A model generated the notes under the pieces. The model saw nothing but the letters and a program-made list of their open reading frames with translations, was not told where the DNA came from and searched no databases. Both the position numbers and the translations under genes were made by a program. DNA of 8,943 nucleotides from the NCBI GenBank assembly GCA_903958265.1, contig CAJBSQ010000329.1:1-8943 (forward strand), given 5' to 3'. This document shows, one piece after another, positions 1 to 5,028 of the stretch (position 1 is its first letter; the number at the start of each line of letters is the position of its first letter). Origin of the DNA: an uncultured Planctomycetaceae bacterium (GTDB lineage: Bacteria; Planctomycetota; Planctomycetia; Pirellulales; UBA1268).

Positions 1-14
1 AGCTGTCCTCGTAG

Positions 15-36
15 GTGCAGGTTTTCCTACCTGCAC
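15..36. other. Short inverted repeat at left edge
   Basis: A 7-bp perfect inverted repeat (GTGCAGG at 15-21, CCTGCAC at 30-36) has an 8-nt loop. An alternative pairing, GTAGG (11-15) with CCTAC (26-30), competes for the same bases. There is no T-run after it on either strand, so it does not look like an intrinsic terminator. Function unknown. Confidence 0.35.
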
Positions 37-53
37 AACACGCATGGCGCTGG

Positions 54-137
54 TGCTCGGCAGGTACGCCCTGCGGCTACGGGTGGAGCACGACACCCGC
101 GACGCAGATGCTCGGCAGGCAGAACACGTGGCTACGG
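54..137. repeat. Two copies of a 29-nt element, 55 bp apart
   Basis: Unit A (54-82) and unit B (109-137) match at 22 of 29 positions. Both begin TGCTCGGCAGG and end GGCTACGG, with a divergent 10-nt middle, and their starts are exactly 55 bp apart. All of 1-157 lacks a convincing gene: the possible reading frames show no domain, signal peptide or start with a ribosome binding site. The units may belong to a dispersed intergenic repeat, or be the remnant or 3' end of something continuing left of the window. I cannot decide which. Confidence 0.4.
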
Positions 138-158
138 TTCAGCTGCCAGGGGCGCACG

Positions 159-190
159 AAAAAACCGGGCCTCCTGCGAGGGAGGCCCGG
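159..190 (-). terminator. Intrinsic terminator of the Cys-rich protein gene
   Basis: A perfect 10-bp GC-rich stem (CCGGGCCTCC at 165-174, GGAGGCCCGG at 181-190) has a 6-nt loop. Read on the minus strand it is followed by six T residues (A159-A164 on the plus strand). It lies about 50 bp past the stop of the minus-strand gene ending at 241. The other side has TCTCTTTT, so it could also stop plus-strand transcription coming from the left. Confidence 0.85.
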
Positions 191-216
191 TCTCTTTTCG
201 TCGATCACTGACCGAA

Positions 217-235
217 CACGGGCCGAAGGCCCGTG
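217..235. other. Stable hairpin directly after the stop codon
   Basis: CACGGGCC (217-224), loop GAA, GGCCCGTG (228-235) form a perfect 8-bp stem with a 3-nt loop, 5 bp past the stop of the minus-strand gene. It lacks a T-run, so it is not a terminator by itself. It may protect the 3' end of the mRNA or slow the polymerase ahead of the true terminator at 159-190. Confidence 0.45.
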
Positions 236-240
236 CGGGA

Positions 241-699
241 TCAGGTCTTCGCAGCCTCAGGGGCGGCCGGGGCGGCGGGAGCAGCCTCGGTCGGAACGCC
301 TTCGCTCGAAACGCCCTCGGAGATCACGCCGGCACCGCCGCAGTCACCGCCGGCACAGCCGCCGCTGACGGCCTCGCCGCCACAGCCCGAGCAACCCTCG
401 ACCGCAACGGCCTCGCCGCCACAGCTCGAGCAGCCCTCGGCCGCAACGGCCTCGCCACAGCCCGACTCGCAGGCGACGGCTTCTTCACCGTGGCAGCGAC
501 GAGCAGCCTTCTTCGCCTTGTGGTGGGCCAGCAGGCCGCCGTGGCACTTGTTGGCGTGCTTGCGGGCCATCATGCCGCCATGGCACTTCCGGCCACCGTG
601 GCAGCCGTGACCGGCAACAGCGCCCGAGTCACCACCGACCAGGGCGATGGCCACGATCGCGAAGAACATCGCGAGTGCAAAACCGAGATACCGCTTCAT
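241..699 (-). CDS. Secreted Cys/His-rich repeat protein, unknown function
   Basis: This 152-residue protein has a classic Sec signal peptide: MKRY, then a hydrophobic run to about residue 22, with probable cleavage near 29-30. The mature part has two low-complexity blocks. Residues 31-75 carry four CHG motifs (Cys 33, 39, 52, 69) in a Lys/Arg/His-rich context. Residues 77-120 carry four Cys pairs (77/81, 90/93, 103/106, 115/120) in an acidic repeat of about 13 residues, GEAVAxEGCSxCG. The tail is Ala/Pro/Glu-rich without Cys. There is no CxxCH, so it is not a c-type cytochrome. The start at 699 is supported by GGAGG at 705-709, five bases upstream. A terminator follows, and the gene is probably monocistronic. 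The Cys/His density suggests metal binding or disulfide cross-linking outside the cytoplasm; that is inference. I recognise no named family. Confidence 0.8.
   Translation of the reverse strand: MKRYLGFALAMFFAIVAIALVGGDSGAVAGHGCHGGRKCHGGMMARKHANKCHGGLLAHHKAKKAARRCHGEEAVACESGCGEAVAAEGCSSCGGEAVAVEGCSGCGGEAVSGGCAGGDCGGAGVISEGVSSEGVPTEAAPAAPAAPEAAKT
370..466 (-). repeat. 39-bp in-frame tandem repeat in the Cys-rich gene
   Basis: Units 370-408 and 409-447 match at 36 of 39 bases. A third, degenerate copy starts at 448 and has lost 3 bp. Each unit encodes 13 residues with one CxxC pair. Period and deletion are multiples of three, so copy number can change without breaking the frame. Confidence 0.8.
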
Positions 700-763
700 C
701 AGATCCTCCAGTTGGATACGGAACGCTCACTGCGTCCATGAAAGCCGTCACGAACTGCGAACT

Positions 764-785
764 GATCCGGGACGGCCACCGGATC
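764..785 (-). other. Leader hairpin upstream of the Cys-rich gene
   Basis: GATCCGG (764-770) and CCGGATC (779-785) form a perfect 7-bp stem with an 8-nt loop. It falls in the stretch between the promoter candidate and the start codon at 699, so it would be part of a 5' leader of roughly 190 nt. A tandem 7-mer (CGAACTG twice, 751-764) flanks it. No known riboswitch is recognised. Confidence 0.35.
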
Positions 786-894
786 GCAGTAGAGTTGTCT
801 GTTGCCCTCGCGGCGGTGCACCGAAGCCGACGCTGCAAACGTCTGCGACTGCGCCGACTGGGTAAGCCGGACCGTTCAGGCAATCTAGGCTGAA

Positions 895-922
895 ACACTA
901 TCAGCCGAGCCACGGATGTCAA
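895..922 (-). promoter_or_regulatory. Sigma-70-type promoter candidate for the Cys-rich gene
   Basis: On the minus strand there is a perfect TTGACA (917-922), a 16-bp spacer and TAGTGT (895-900). The last is preceded by TGA, giving an extended -10 (TGn). Transcription would start near 888 and leave a leader of about 190 nt before 699. An inverted repeat GGCTGA/TCAGCC (888-893, 901-906) spans the -10 region and could be an operator. Inference from sequence only. Confidence 0.5.
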
Positions 923-1064
923 GAAAGTGGGGATTTTGGCGAAGTTATGCCGTATCCGCAGGCTTTGCGGGCTGGCTCGTCGCCATGCCGCACCCCCGAG
1001 GGCTGCCCCACGCAGCGTCAGGAGATTTCTGGCGGCAGACCGGGGCTGCCACGCACGGGGAAGG
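923..1064. other. Intergenic region after the lipoprotein gene
   Basis: No gene is supported here. There are two small stem-loops: CCGCA/TGCGG around 956-970, and GGCAG/CTGCC at 1034-1038/1046-1050. There is also a short direct repeat, GGGCTGCC, at 1000-1007 and 1043-1050. None has a T-run on the minus strand, so how transcription of the gene ending at 1065 stops is not evident; it may be factor-dependent. Confidence 0.4.
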
Positions 1065-1700
1065 CTACTTCGTGGCCGGGGCGGTGGCCGGGGCCCGGGC
1101 GGTGCGCGGCCCGGAGGCCGGTTGATCGCTGGCCTGGGCGGCCCGGCGGGTCAACTCCTCGGCCACCATTTCCTGCTTCGCGATCATGTCCTGCGGATCC
1201 TCGAAGTTGAGCAGCAGCGGCGGAGTGTCTTCAAAAATCTTCATGGCCATCCCCACCACCCGCCACCCCTCGGGGTCGAGACGGACGGCCCAGATGATGT
1301 TTTCGCTCGCCTGACTGCCCGTCTCGTCGACGTCGCTCCAGGTCGTGGCCACATGAGCCAGGTCGTTGGTCTCGCTGACCATTTCACAGTCGCGGATCGT
1401 AAAGGTGGCGGTGTCGGGCACCGGCGGAGCCACGGACACCCCCATCTCTTCGGTCTTCGCTCGGGCAACGCGGGTGAGCATGTCCTTGGCGGCAGCCTCG
1501 TCGCCCCGCTTCATGGCGTCGAGAAACTTTGCGACGGACGCCTTGGCCGATTCCGTGCCGGCTGAGCCCGCCGACGACGCCGAACAGCCGGCGAGCGCGA
1601 CCGTCAGGCAGAGCAGCGTTCCCGCCACCGTGTTTTGGAACCGGCGGAGGGTTCGGCTGCGGGAAACGCTCTCGGCGGTGATCGTCTGGTCGCGTCGCAT
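1065..1700 (-). CDS. Lipoprotein with probable NTF2-like domain
   Basis: This 211-residue protein has a type II signal peptide: Arg-rich N-terminus, hydrophobic stretch 26-36, and lipobox LAGC with the lipidated Cys at 39. After a short Ser/Gly linker comes one compact domain (about 50-170). It has an N-terminal helix with AKFLDAMKRGDEAAAKDM, then strand-like segments including TFTIRDCEM, AHVATTWSD and a WAVRLDPEGWRVVGM hairpin. This order of helices followed by a curved sheet ending in 'W-x-V-x-L-x-x-x-G-W-R-V-V-G-M' is typical of NTF2/SnoaL-like folds; no catalytic residues are evident. The C-terminus is a disordered Ala/Pro/Thr tail. GGAG lies about 10 bases upstream of the ATG at 1700. 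It is divergent from the cytochrome c'-like gene. Role unknown; envelope location is well supported, fold moderately so. Confidence 0.75.
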   Translation of the reverse strand: MRRDQTITAESVSRSRTLRRFQNTVAGTLLCLTVALAGCSASSAGSAGTESAKASVAKFLDAMKRGDEAAAKDMLTRVARAKTEEMGVSVAPPVPDTATFTIRDCEMVSETNDLAHVATTWSDVDETGSQASENIIWAVRLDPEGWRVVGMAMKIFEDTPPLLLNFEDPQDMIAKQEMVAEELTRRAAQASDQPASGPRTARAPATAPATK

Positions 1701-1710
1701 GCTTCGAAAA

Positions 1711-1770
1711 CTCCGCTAGGTTGCTGGCCGCTGGAATCGTGGCCGTTGAAATCCTGGCCGTTGGGTTGCC
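1711..1770. repeat. Tandem 15-bp repeat between divergent genes
   Basis: Three adjacent units start GGCCG at 1726, 1741 and 1756 (GGCCGCTGGAATCGT, GGCCGTTGAAATCCT, GGCCGTTGGGTTGCC). A more degenerate fourth unit precedes them at 1711-1725 and matches the last one at 10 of 15 positions. They sit immediately upstream of the lipoprotein gene (start 1700) and within the 200-bp divergent region shared with the gene starting at 1901. They may be binding sites for a regulator, or a slipped-strand duplication. The spacing of 1.5 helical turns would put successive sites on opposite faces. Confidence 0.6.
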
Positions 1771-1854
1771 GGCAGGGGCGGGAAGGTGACGAGGCGATCC
1801 CGCCGCGTCAAGGCGAACCCGAAGGCCCGACCCGCCGTGCCGGGACGGCTTGCT

Positions 1855-1863
1855 TGCTATGCT
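1855..1863 (+). promoter_or_regulatory. Extended -10 promoter candidate for the cytochrome gene
   Basis: TGC-TATGCT (TGn at 1855-1857, -10 at 1858-1863) lies about 38 bp before the chosen start at 1901, giving a leader of about 30 nt. No convincing -35 box is seen 16-18 bp upstream, so the call depends on the extended -10 alone. Confidence 0.3.
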
Positions 1864-1885
1864 GCGGGAAGGTTGGCAGCGCGAT

Positions 1886-1891
1886 GGGAGG
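1886..1891 (+). promoter_or_regulatory. Ribosome binding site deciding the start at 1901
   Basis: GGGAGG is followed by 9 bases and then ATG at 1901. Earlier in-frame starts (TTG 1850, ATG 1859) have no comparable site and would put a charged stretch before the signal sequence, so 1901 is preferred. Confidence 0.65.
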
Positions 1892-1900
1892 CTCGACACC

Positions 1901-2911
1901 ATGACGTGGCAAGTGCGGCACTTCAGGCAACGTCGGGAACTCACGGCCCGAACTGCCTCCGGATGGATGCTGGGCCTGCTGGTCGCGGGCGGTGGGTTGG
2001 TTTCCTGGGGAGCGGACGGACGCGACCGACCCCGGCAGCGGGCGACGCCGCCAGCGACGTCGTGGGACAAGGGGACGGCCGGCACCTTCTTCGACGACGC
2101 GTTCGGCGTGCTCCAGGGGCCGCGGCCCGCGTTTGCAGCGCCGGCTGCCAGCGGCGGATCGGCGGCGACCGCTCCTGCGCCAGCAGGTCTTTCGGAGCCG
2201 GCGTCCCCGGGTGGCTACGCCTGGTCGGCGCTGGTCTCGGAAGAGACGCTGACCGACGAAATCAAGGACATGAAAGGCCACGTCACGGCCGCGGCGGCAC
2301 GACCCTCCGATTTCAAGGGGGGCGGCTACGAGAAAGCCCGCGCGGCTTTCAGTTCCCTCGCCCTGTCCTTCGGCGTGATCGCCGCCTACGACCAGAACAT
2401 CCGCTGGAAAAAGGACGCCGCCACCGCCCGGGATCTGTTCGCGAGGGTCGGGTTCAACTGCAAGGTGGGCACCGACCAGTCGTTCAAAGAGACCACGGCC
2501 CGCATCGCCGATCTCGAGACCCTGCTCGACGGAGGAACGCCCCAGGCACCGGCCGACCGCGACGAAGACTTCCGCTGGGACCAGGTGGCCGCCCGTCCGG
2601 CGTTGATGACGAGGCTGGAGGATGCGGAGACCGCGATCAGCGCAGGCTTGGCCTCATCGGCTGACTTCGGCCGCGACCTCGACCGAATTCTGCACGATGC
2701 CGAGATGGTGGCCGTGATCGGCGAAGCGATCCAGCAGCCCAACTTCGAGTACCACGACGACGACACCTACCGCGGCCACGCCGCAGCGATGCGGGATGCG
2801 GCGGTGAGGATCCGCGACGCCTGCCGCAAGAAGGACTACGACACCGCCCGCGCCGCCGCGAGCGAACTCAAGAAATCCTGCGATGCCTGTCACGGCGACT
2901 ATCGCAGTTGA
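1901..2911 (+). CDS. Duplicated cytochrome c'-like protein, C-terminal CxxCH
   Basis: From ATG 1901 the product is 336 residues. A basic N-terminus and hydrophobic stretch (about 20-36) form a signal peptide or anchor; a low-complexity Ala/Pro/Gly linker follows to about 100. Two similar helical modules follow, roughly 106-212 and 224-336. Both open with an aromatic-x-Trp pattern (Trp 108, Trp 226) and a [SA]DF motif. Only the second ends with the haem-binding CDACH (Cys 327, Cys 330, His 331), four residues from the C-terminus; there it is followed by GDYR, the arrangement of cytochrome c' four-helix bundles. The first module has a single Cys (187) and no CxxCH. It is probably periplasmic or membrane-anchored, binding one haem c. 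Whether it carries electrons, binds gas or senses is not shown. It ends 33 bp from the convergent gene. Confidence 0.8.
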   Translation: MTWQVRHFRQRRELTARTASGWMLGLLVAGGGLVSWGADGRDRPRQRATPPATSWDKGTAGTFFDDAFGVLQGPRPAFAAPAASGGSAATAPAPAGLSEPASPGGYAWSALVSEETLTDEIKDMKGHVTAAAARPSDFKGGGYEKARAAFSSLALSFGVIAAYDQNIRWKKDAATARDLFARVGFNCKVGTDQSFKETTARIADLETLLDGGTPQAPADRDEDFRWDQVAARPALMTRLEDAETAISAGLASSADFGRDLDRILHDAEMVAVIGEAIQQPNFEYHDDDTYRGHAAAMRDAAVRIRDACRKKDYDTARAAASELKKSCDACHGDYRS

Positions 2912-2944
2912 CGCCACTGGAGGCCGTGCGAGAGAGGCCGTTGC

Positions 2945-3520
2945 TCAGCCGCGCTCTGCCGACAGGTACGCCAGCGGCTCGAGGCCGATGAGCTCCGCGA
3001 GCCCCGCGTCGGCCATCTCCTTGCCGGTGACATAGCGGTGCGTGCGAATCCACTCGTTGATCAGGTCGGCCGATCGGCCGAAGAGCTGGCAGAGCAGCAC
3101 GTCCATCTCCCGCTCCAGTTCGGCGAAGTGCCGCGACCACTCGGCGGCCTCCTTGATGCCGATGTGCTCCTCGCTCTGCCACTTCATCGGATGGAAGAGG
3201 AAGACGCTGTAGGGAGTGACGAGCCGGCGGCGGCAGGTCGCGAAGGGCCAGAGGGCCGCCGACGAGCACTCACCGGTCACGATGGCTGTGCCCCGCACGT
3301 CGCGGAGCCGCAGCAGGGTGACCAGCGACATCGCGCAGTAGGGACTGCCACCGGGCGAGTCGAAATAAATCGTGCACTCGCCCCCCGGCTCGACTCCGAG
3401 GATGCGGTCGGTGAGATCTCCTTCGTTGTCGGTCAGATCGCCGATGATCGCAAACTCGACCGGCCCCCGGTTCTCTTCCGCGTGGTCGGATTCGTGAGGG
3501 GGTGCTTCGCGCCGCGACAT
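2945..3520 (-). CDS. ClpP-like serine peptidase-fold protein
   Basis: From ATG 3520 this is 191 residues, close to ClpP length. ClpP-family landmarks are in order: strand FAIIGDL (23-29), YFDSPGGS with the oxyanion-type GG (52-59), GECSSAA with the nucleophile-position Ser 87, VFLFHP with His 110, then the head-domain helix and a TGKEMADAGLAELIG tail like the usual 'SAEEAVEYGLID'. At the position of the catalytic Asp (INEWIRTH) there is Trp 157, so the triad looks incomplete. It stands alone: no clpX or second clpP is nearby. It may be an inactive paralogue forming mixed rings, or use another acid residue. The start at 3520 is preferred for GGAG at 3531-3534; ATG 3556 or the far upstream start at 3661 would add an unconserved Arg/Ser-rich tail. 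ClpP-clan membership is clear; activity is uncertain. Confidence 0.8.
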   Translation of the reverse strand: MSRREAPPHESDHAEENRGPVEFAIIGDLTDNEGDLTDRILGVEPGGECTIYFDSPGGSPYCAMSLVTLLRLRDVRGTAIVTGECSSAALWPFATCRRRLVTPYSVFLFHPMKWQSEEHIGIKEAAEWSRHFAELEREMDVLLCQLFGRSADLINEWIRTHRYVTGKEMADAGLAELIGLEPLAYLSAERG

Positions 3521-3530
3521 GGACTGAGTT

Positions 3531-3534
3531 CTCC
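3531..3534 (-). promoter_or_regulatory. Ribosome binding site for the ClpP-like gene
   Basis: GGAG on the minus strand lies 10 bases before the ATG at 3520. The next in-frame ATG upstream (3556) has no purine-rich site at suitable distance, so this site favours the shorter protein. Confidence 0.45.
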
Positions 3535-3588
3535 GGGACGACCCCTGCCGCGCCATGAGACTGGCGCCGCGATGGGCTGAAAGGTAGG

Positions 3589-3617
3589 AGCGTAAGTCCT
3601 GGGCAGCGGCCGAACAA
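3589..3617 (-). promoter_or_regulatory. Promoter candidate for the ClpP-like gene
   Basis: On the minus strand TTGTTC (3612-3617), a 17-bp spacer and TACGCT (3589-3594) fit a weak sigma-70 promoter. Transcription would begin near 3582, about 60 nt before the start at 3520. Inference only. Confidence 0.3.
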
Positions 3618-3703
3618 GGACGGGGGCGTATCACTTGCGGACCGGGGGGATTCCGCCCCACACTGGGTCCGGATCACCCGCCGATTTTGGAACGAACGAA
3701 GCC

Positions 3704-4255
3704 ATGGGAATCGTCGCCTACTGCCCCGGCGGCCACCGCATCAAGGTCAAGGATCATCTCGCGGGCCGAAAGGGGATCTGCCCGACGTGCGGCAGCCGGT
3801 TCCGGATTCCGTGGGCGGCGGCAGCCACGGCTCCCGCCGGCAGCTTCCCGCCAGCAGCGGGGATGCCGCTCGCGGCGGTGGTGTCGCTCGATGGCGAACT
3901 GGCCGCCACCCTGCCGCGGGCCATCGCCCTGCGTGCCGCCGCGTCGGTCCGGCCGGAAAGCGACCCGGCGGCCGACATCGACCAGCCCTCAGACGCCGAG
4001 GTCGTCGTCGATGCCGATCCGCAGATCCCCGTGCCGGGAGTGATCGCCGAAGCGATGGCCGCAGCGTGGTGCACCGCCGTACCCGGCGGAGACGCATCGC
4101 CTCCGATGCCAGCCGCCGCCTTGCTCGACTGGCTGACCTCGGGCCGCGTCACCGGCCGCGAACTCGTCTGGCGTTCCGACTGGAGCGAATGGCGCCCCGT
4201 CGGCGAGGTCTTCCCCGAGCATGCCCCATCCCAGCGGCCACCGTCTGCCCGGTGA
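3704..4255 (+). CDS. Zinc-ribbon and GYF_2 domain protein
   Basis: From ATG 3704 the product is 183 residues. The N-terminus is a zinc-ribbon-like module: Cys 7, His 11 and a CPTCG knuckle (Cys 26, Cys 29) around IKVKDHLAGRKG, matching the 'C..C..L.V...LAGK...CP.CG..F.IP' pattern frequent in planctomycete proteins; here the second Cys of the first pair is apparently replaced by His. A disordered Ala/Pro/Asp-rich linker (about 37-118) follows. The C-terminus (about 120-175) is a GYF_2 (DUF4339) domain, with Trp 122, LLDWLTSGRVTGRELVWR and SEWRPVGEVFPE. GYF_2 domains are regarded as peptide- or protein-binding modules; no enzyme is visible. There is no signal peptide, so it is cytoplasmic. A TTG start at 3635 is possible but adds an unconserved stretch. 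The ATG has only a weak purine-rich site. Confidence 0.75.
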   Translation: MGIVAYCPGGHRIKVKDHLAGRKGICPTCGSRFRIPWAAAATAPAGSFPPAAGMPLAAVVSLDGELAATLPRAIALRAAASVRPESDPAADIDQPSDAEVVVDADPQIPVPGVIAEAMAAAWCTAVPGGDASPPMPAAALLDWLTSGRVTGRELVWRSDWSEWRPVGEVFPEHAPSQRPPSAR

Positions 4256-4314
4256 CGTGGCCGTCGCCCTGCCTCGGGCAGCTCGTGACGGGGCGTGAGC
4301 GGCCGCTGCTGGTG

Positions 4315-4323
4315 TGATAGATT
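4315..4323 (+). promoter_or_regulatory. Extended -10 promoter candidate for the 4368 gene
   Basis: TGA-TAGATT (-10 at 4318-4323) lies about 45 bp before the ATG at 4368. The following TTTCAG makes the block nearly identical to the minus-strand promoter candidate at 890-903. The -35 position (GTGAGC at 4295-4300) is poor. Confidence 0.4.
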
Positions 4324-4355
4324 TCAGGATTCCGTCCCTCACCCCGCCCCCTCCT

Positions 4356-4360
4356 GGAGA
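4356..4360 (+). promoter_or_regulatory. Ribosome binding site deciding the start at 4368
   Basis: GGAGA with 7 bases to ATG 4368. This places a clean signal peptide at the N-terminus. The upstream GTG at 4314 would overlap the promoter candidate and is rejected. Confidence 0.7.
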
Positions 4361-4367
4361 GTTACGC

Positions 4368-4994
4368 ATGCCCGCCTTCCGCTCGTCGCCCTGGGCGCCG
4401 CTCGTGTCTGCAGCGTTCCTCGCGGTGGCCACCGCCGCGCCCGTAAGCCAGCCCATGGCCATGGCCCAACCCGCGGTGGCGGGTGAACCGGGCGTGTTCA
4501 CGATCGCCGACGGCAGCGTGTCGCTCGAGGCGCCGCAGGCATGGCAACGGGTGCAGCCGAAGTCGGGCATCGTTGAGACCGAGTTCGCGATCCCGTCGGA
4601 GGGGAATGCCGCGGACGGCAGTCCCCTGCCAGCCGGTCGCATGACGGTGATGGGGGCCGGCGGCACCGTCGAGGCCAACATCGAGCGGTGGTACGGCCAG
4701 TTCGCTCAGCCCGACGGCGGGAGCACGAAAGAGAAGTCCTCCACCAAGAAACTGAAGGTGGCGGGCCACGACGTGACGCTCGTCGACATTCCCGGCACCT
4801 ACAAGGATTCGCCCGGCGGCCCATTCGCCGGTGGCAAGACCATCGAACGGCCCGAGTACCGGATGCTTGCCGCCATCGTCGAGGGGCCCGGCGGCAACTA
4901 CTTCCTCAAGTTTTACGGCCCAGCGTCGACCGTCGAGACGCACGCCGACGGCTTCCGAAAGATGATCGAGAGCATGGTGCCGGCCGCCAACTGA
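4368..4994 (+). CDS. Conserved-type secreted protein, unknown function
   Basis: The product is 208 residues and begins with a Sec signal peptide (MPAFRSSPWA, hydrophobic 11-27), with probable cleavage after AMA at 31-33. The mature protein is one globular domain. Its features are a strand VSLEAPQAWQRV (51-62), EFAIPSEG, GRMTVMGAGGTVEANIERW (90-108), a basic GSTKEKSSTKK loop, VAGHDVTLVDIPGTYKD (131-147), RPEYRMLAAIVE and NYFLKFYGPASTV (177-189), then a C-terminal helix. The layout (ligandless beta-rich sheet, 'P..W' start, late 'YFLKFYGP') resembles PsbP/Mog1-like folds, and I know similar unnamed proteins from planctomycetes. Neither gives a function. There are no Cys residues and no catalytic motif. 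It is followed after 34 bp by the P-loop NTPase gene and may share its transcript. I do not assign a role. Confidence 0.75.
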   Translation: MPAFRSSPWAPLVSAAFLAVATAAPVSQPMAMAQPAVAGEPGVFTIADGSVSLEAPQAWQRVQPKSGIVETEFAIPSEGNAADGSPLPAGRMTVMGAGGTVEANIERWYGQFAQPDGGSTKEKSSTKKLKVAGHDVTLVDIPGTYKDSPGGPFAGGKTIERPEYRMLAAIVEGPGGNYFLKFYGPASTVETHADGFRKMIESMVPAAN

Positions 4995-5028
4995 GCCGCC
5001 GCCCCCCGAATCGGAGACCCCACCCGCG

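Noticed and set aside
217..235. Hairpin as the terminator of the Cys-rich gene
   Set aside because: No T-run follows on either strand. The hairpin at 165-190 with six T is the terminator.
241..699. Cys-rich protein as a multihaem cytochrome
   Set aside because: The motifs are CHG and CxxC without a following His, so no CxxCH haem site exists.
1850..1900. TTG 1850 or ATG 1859 as start of the cytochrome gene
   Set aside because: They overlap the extended -10 candidate, and GGGAGG points to ATG 1901, which begins the signal sequence properly.
1635..1904. Plus-strand frame with a WPLxS pentapeptide repeat
   Set aside because: The repeat is only the translation of the 15-bp tandem units. The frame begins inside the antisense lipoprotein gene and has no homology or start signal I can support.
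1384..2085. 233-residue minus-strand frame overlapping the lipoprotein gene
   Set aside because: Low-complexity Pro/Arg/Ser composition. The lipoprotein frame has a lipobox and a folded-domain pattern.
1786..2664. 292-residue plus-strand frame overlapping the cytochrome gene
   Set aside because: Arg/Gly-rich shadow frame. The real frame contains a signal sequence and CxxCH.
2912..2944. Shared terminator between the convergent cytochrome and ClpP-like genes
   Set aside because: Only a direct GGCCG repeat is present, with no stable stem and no T-run.
3521..3661. Longer N-terminus of the ClpP-like protein from 3661 or 3556
   Set aside because: The added residues are Arg/Ser/Pro-rich without ClpP similarity, the upstream part covers the promoter candidate, and neither start has a good ribosome binding site.
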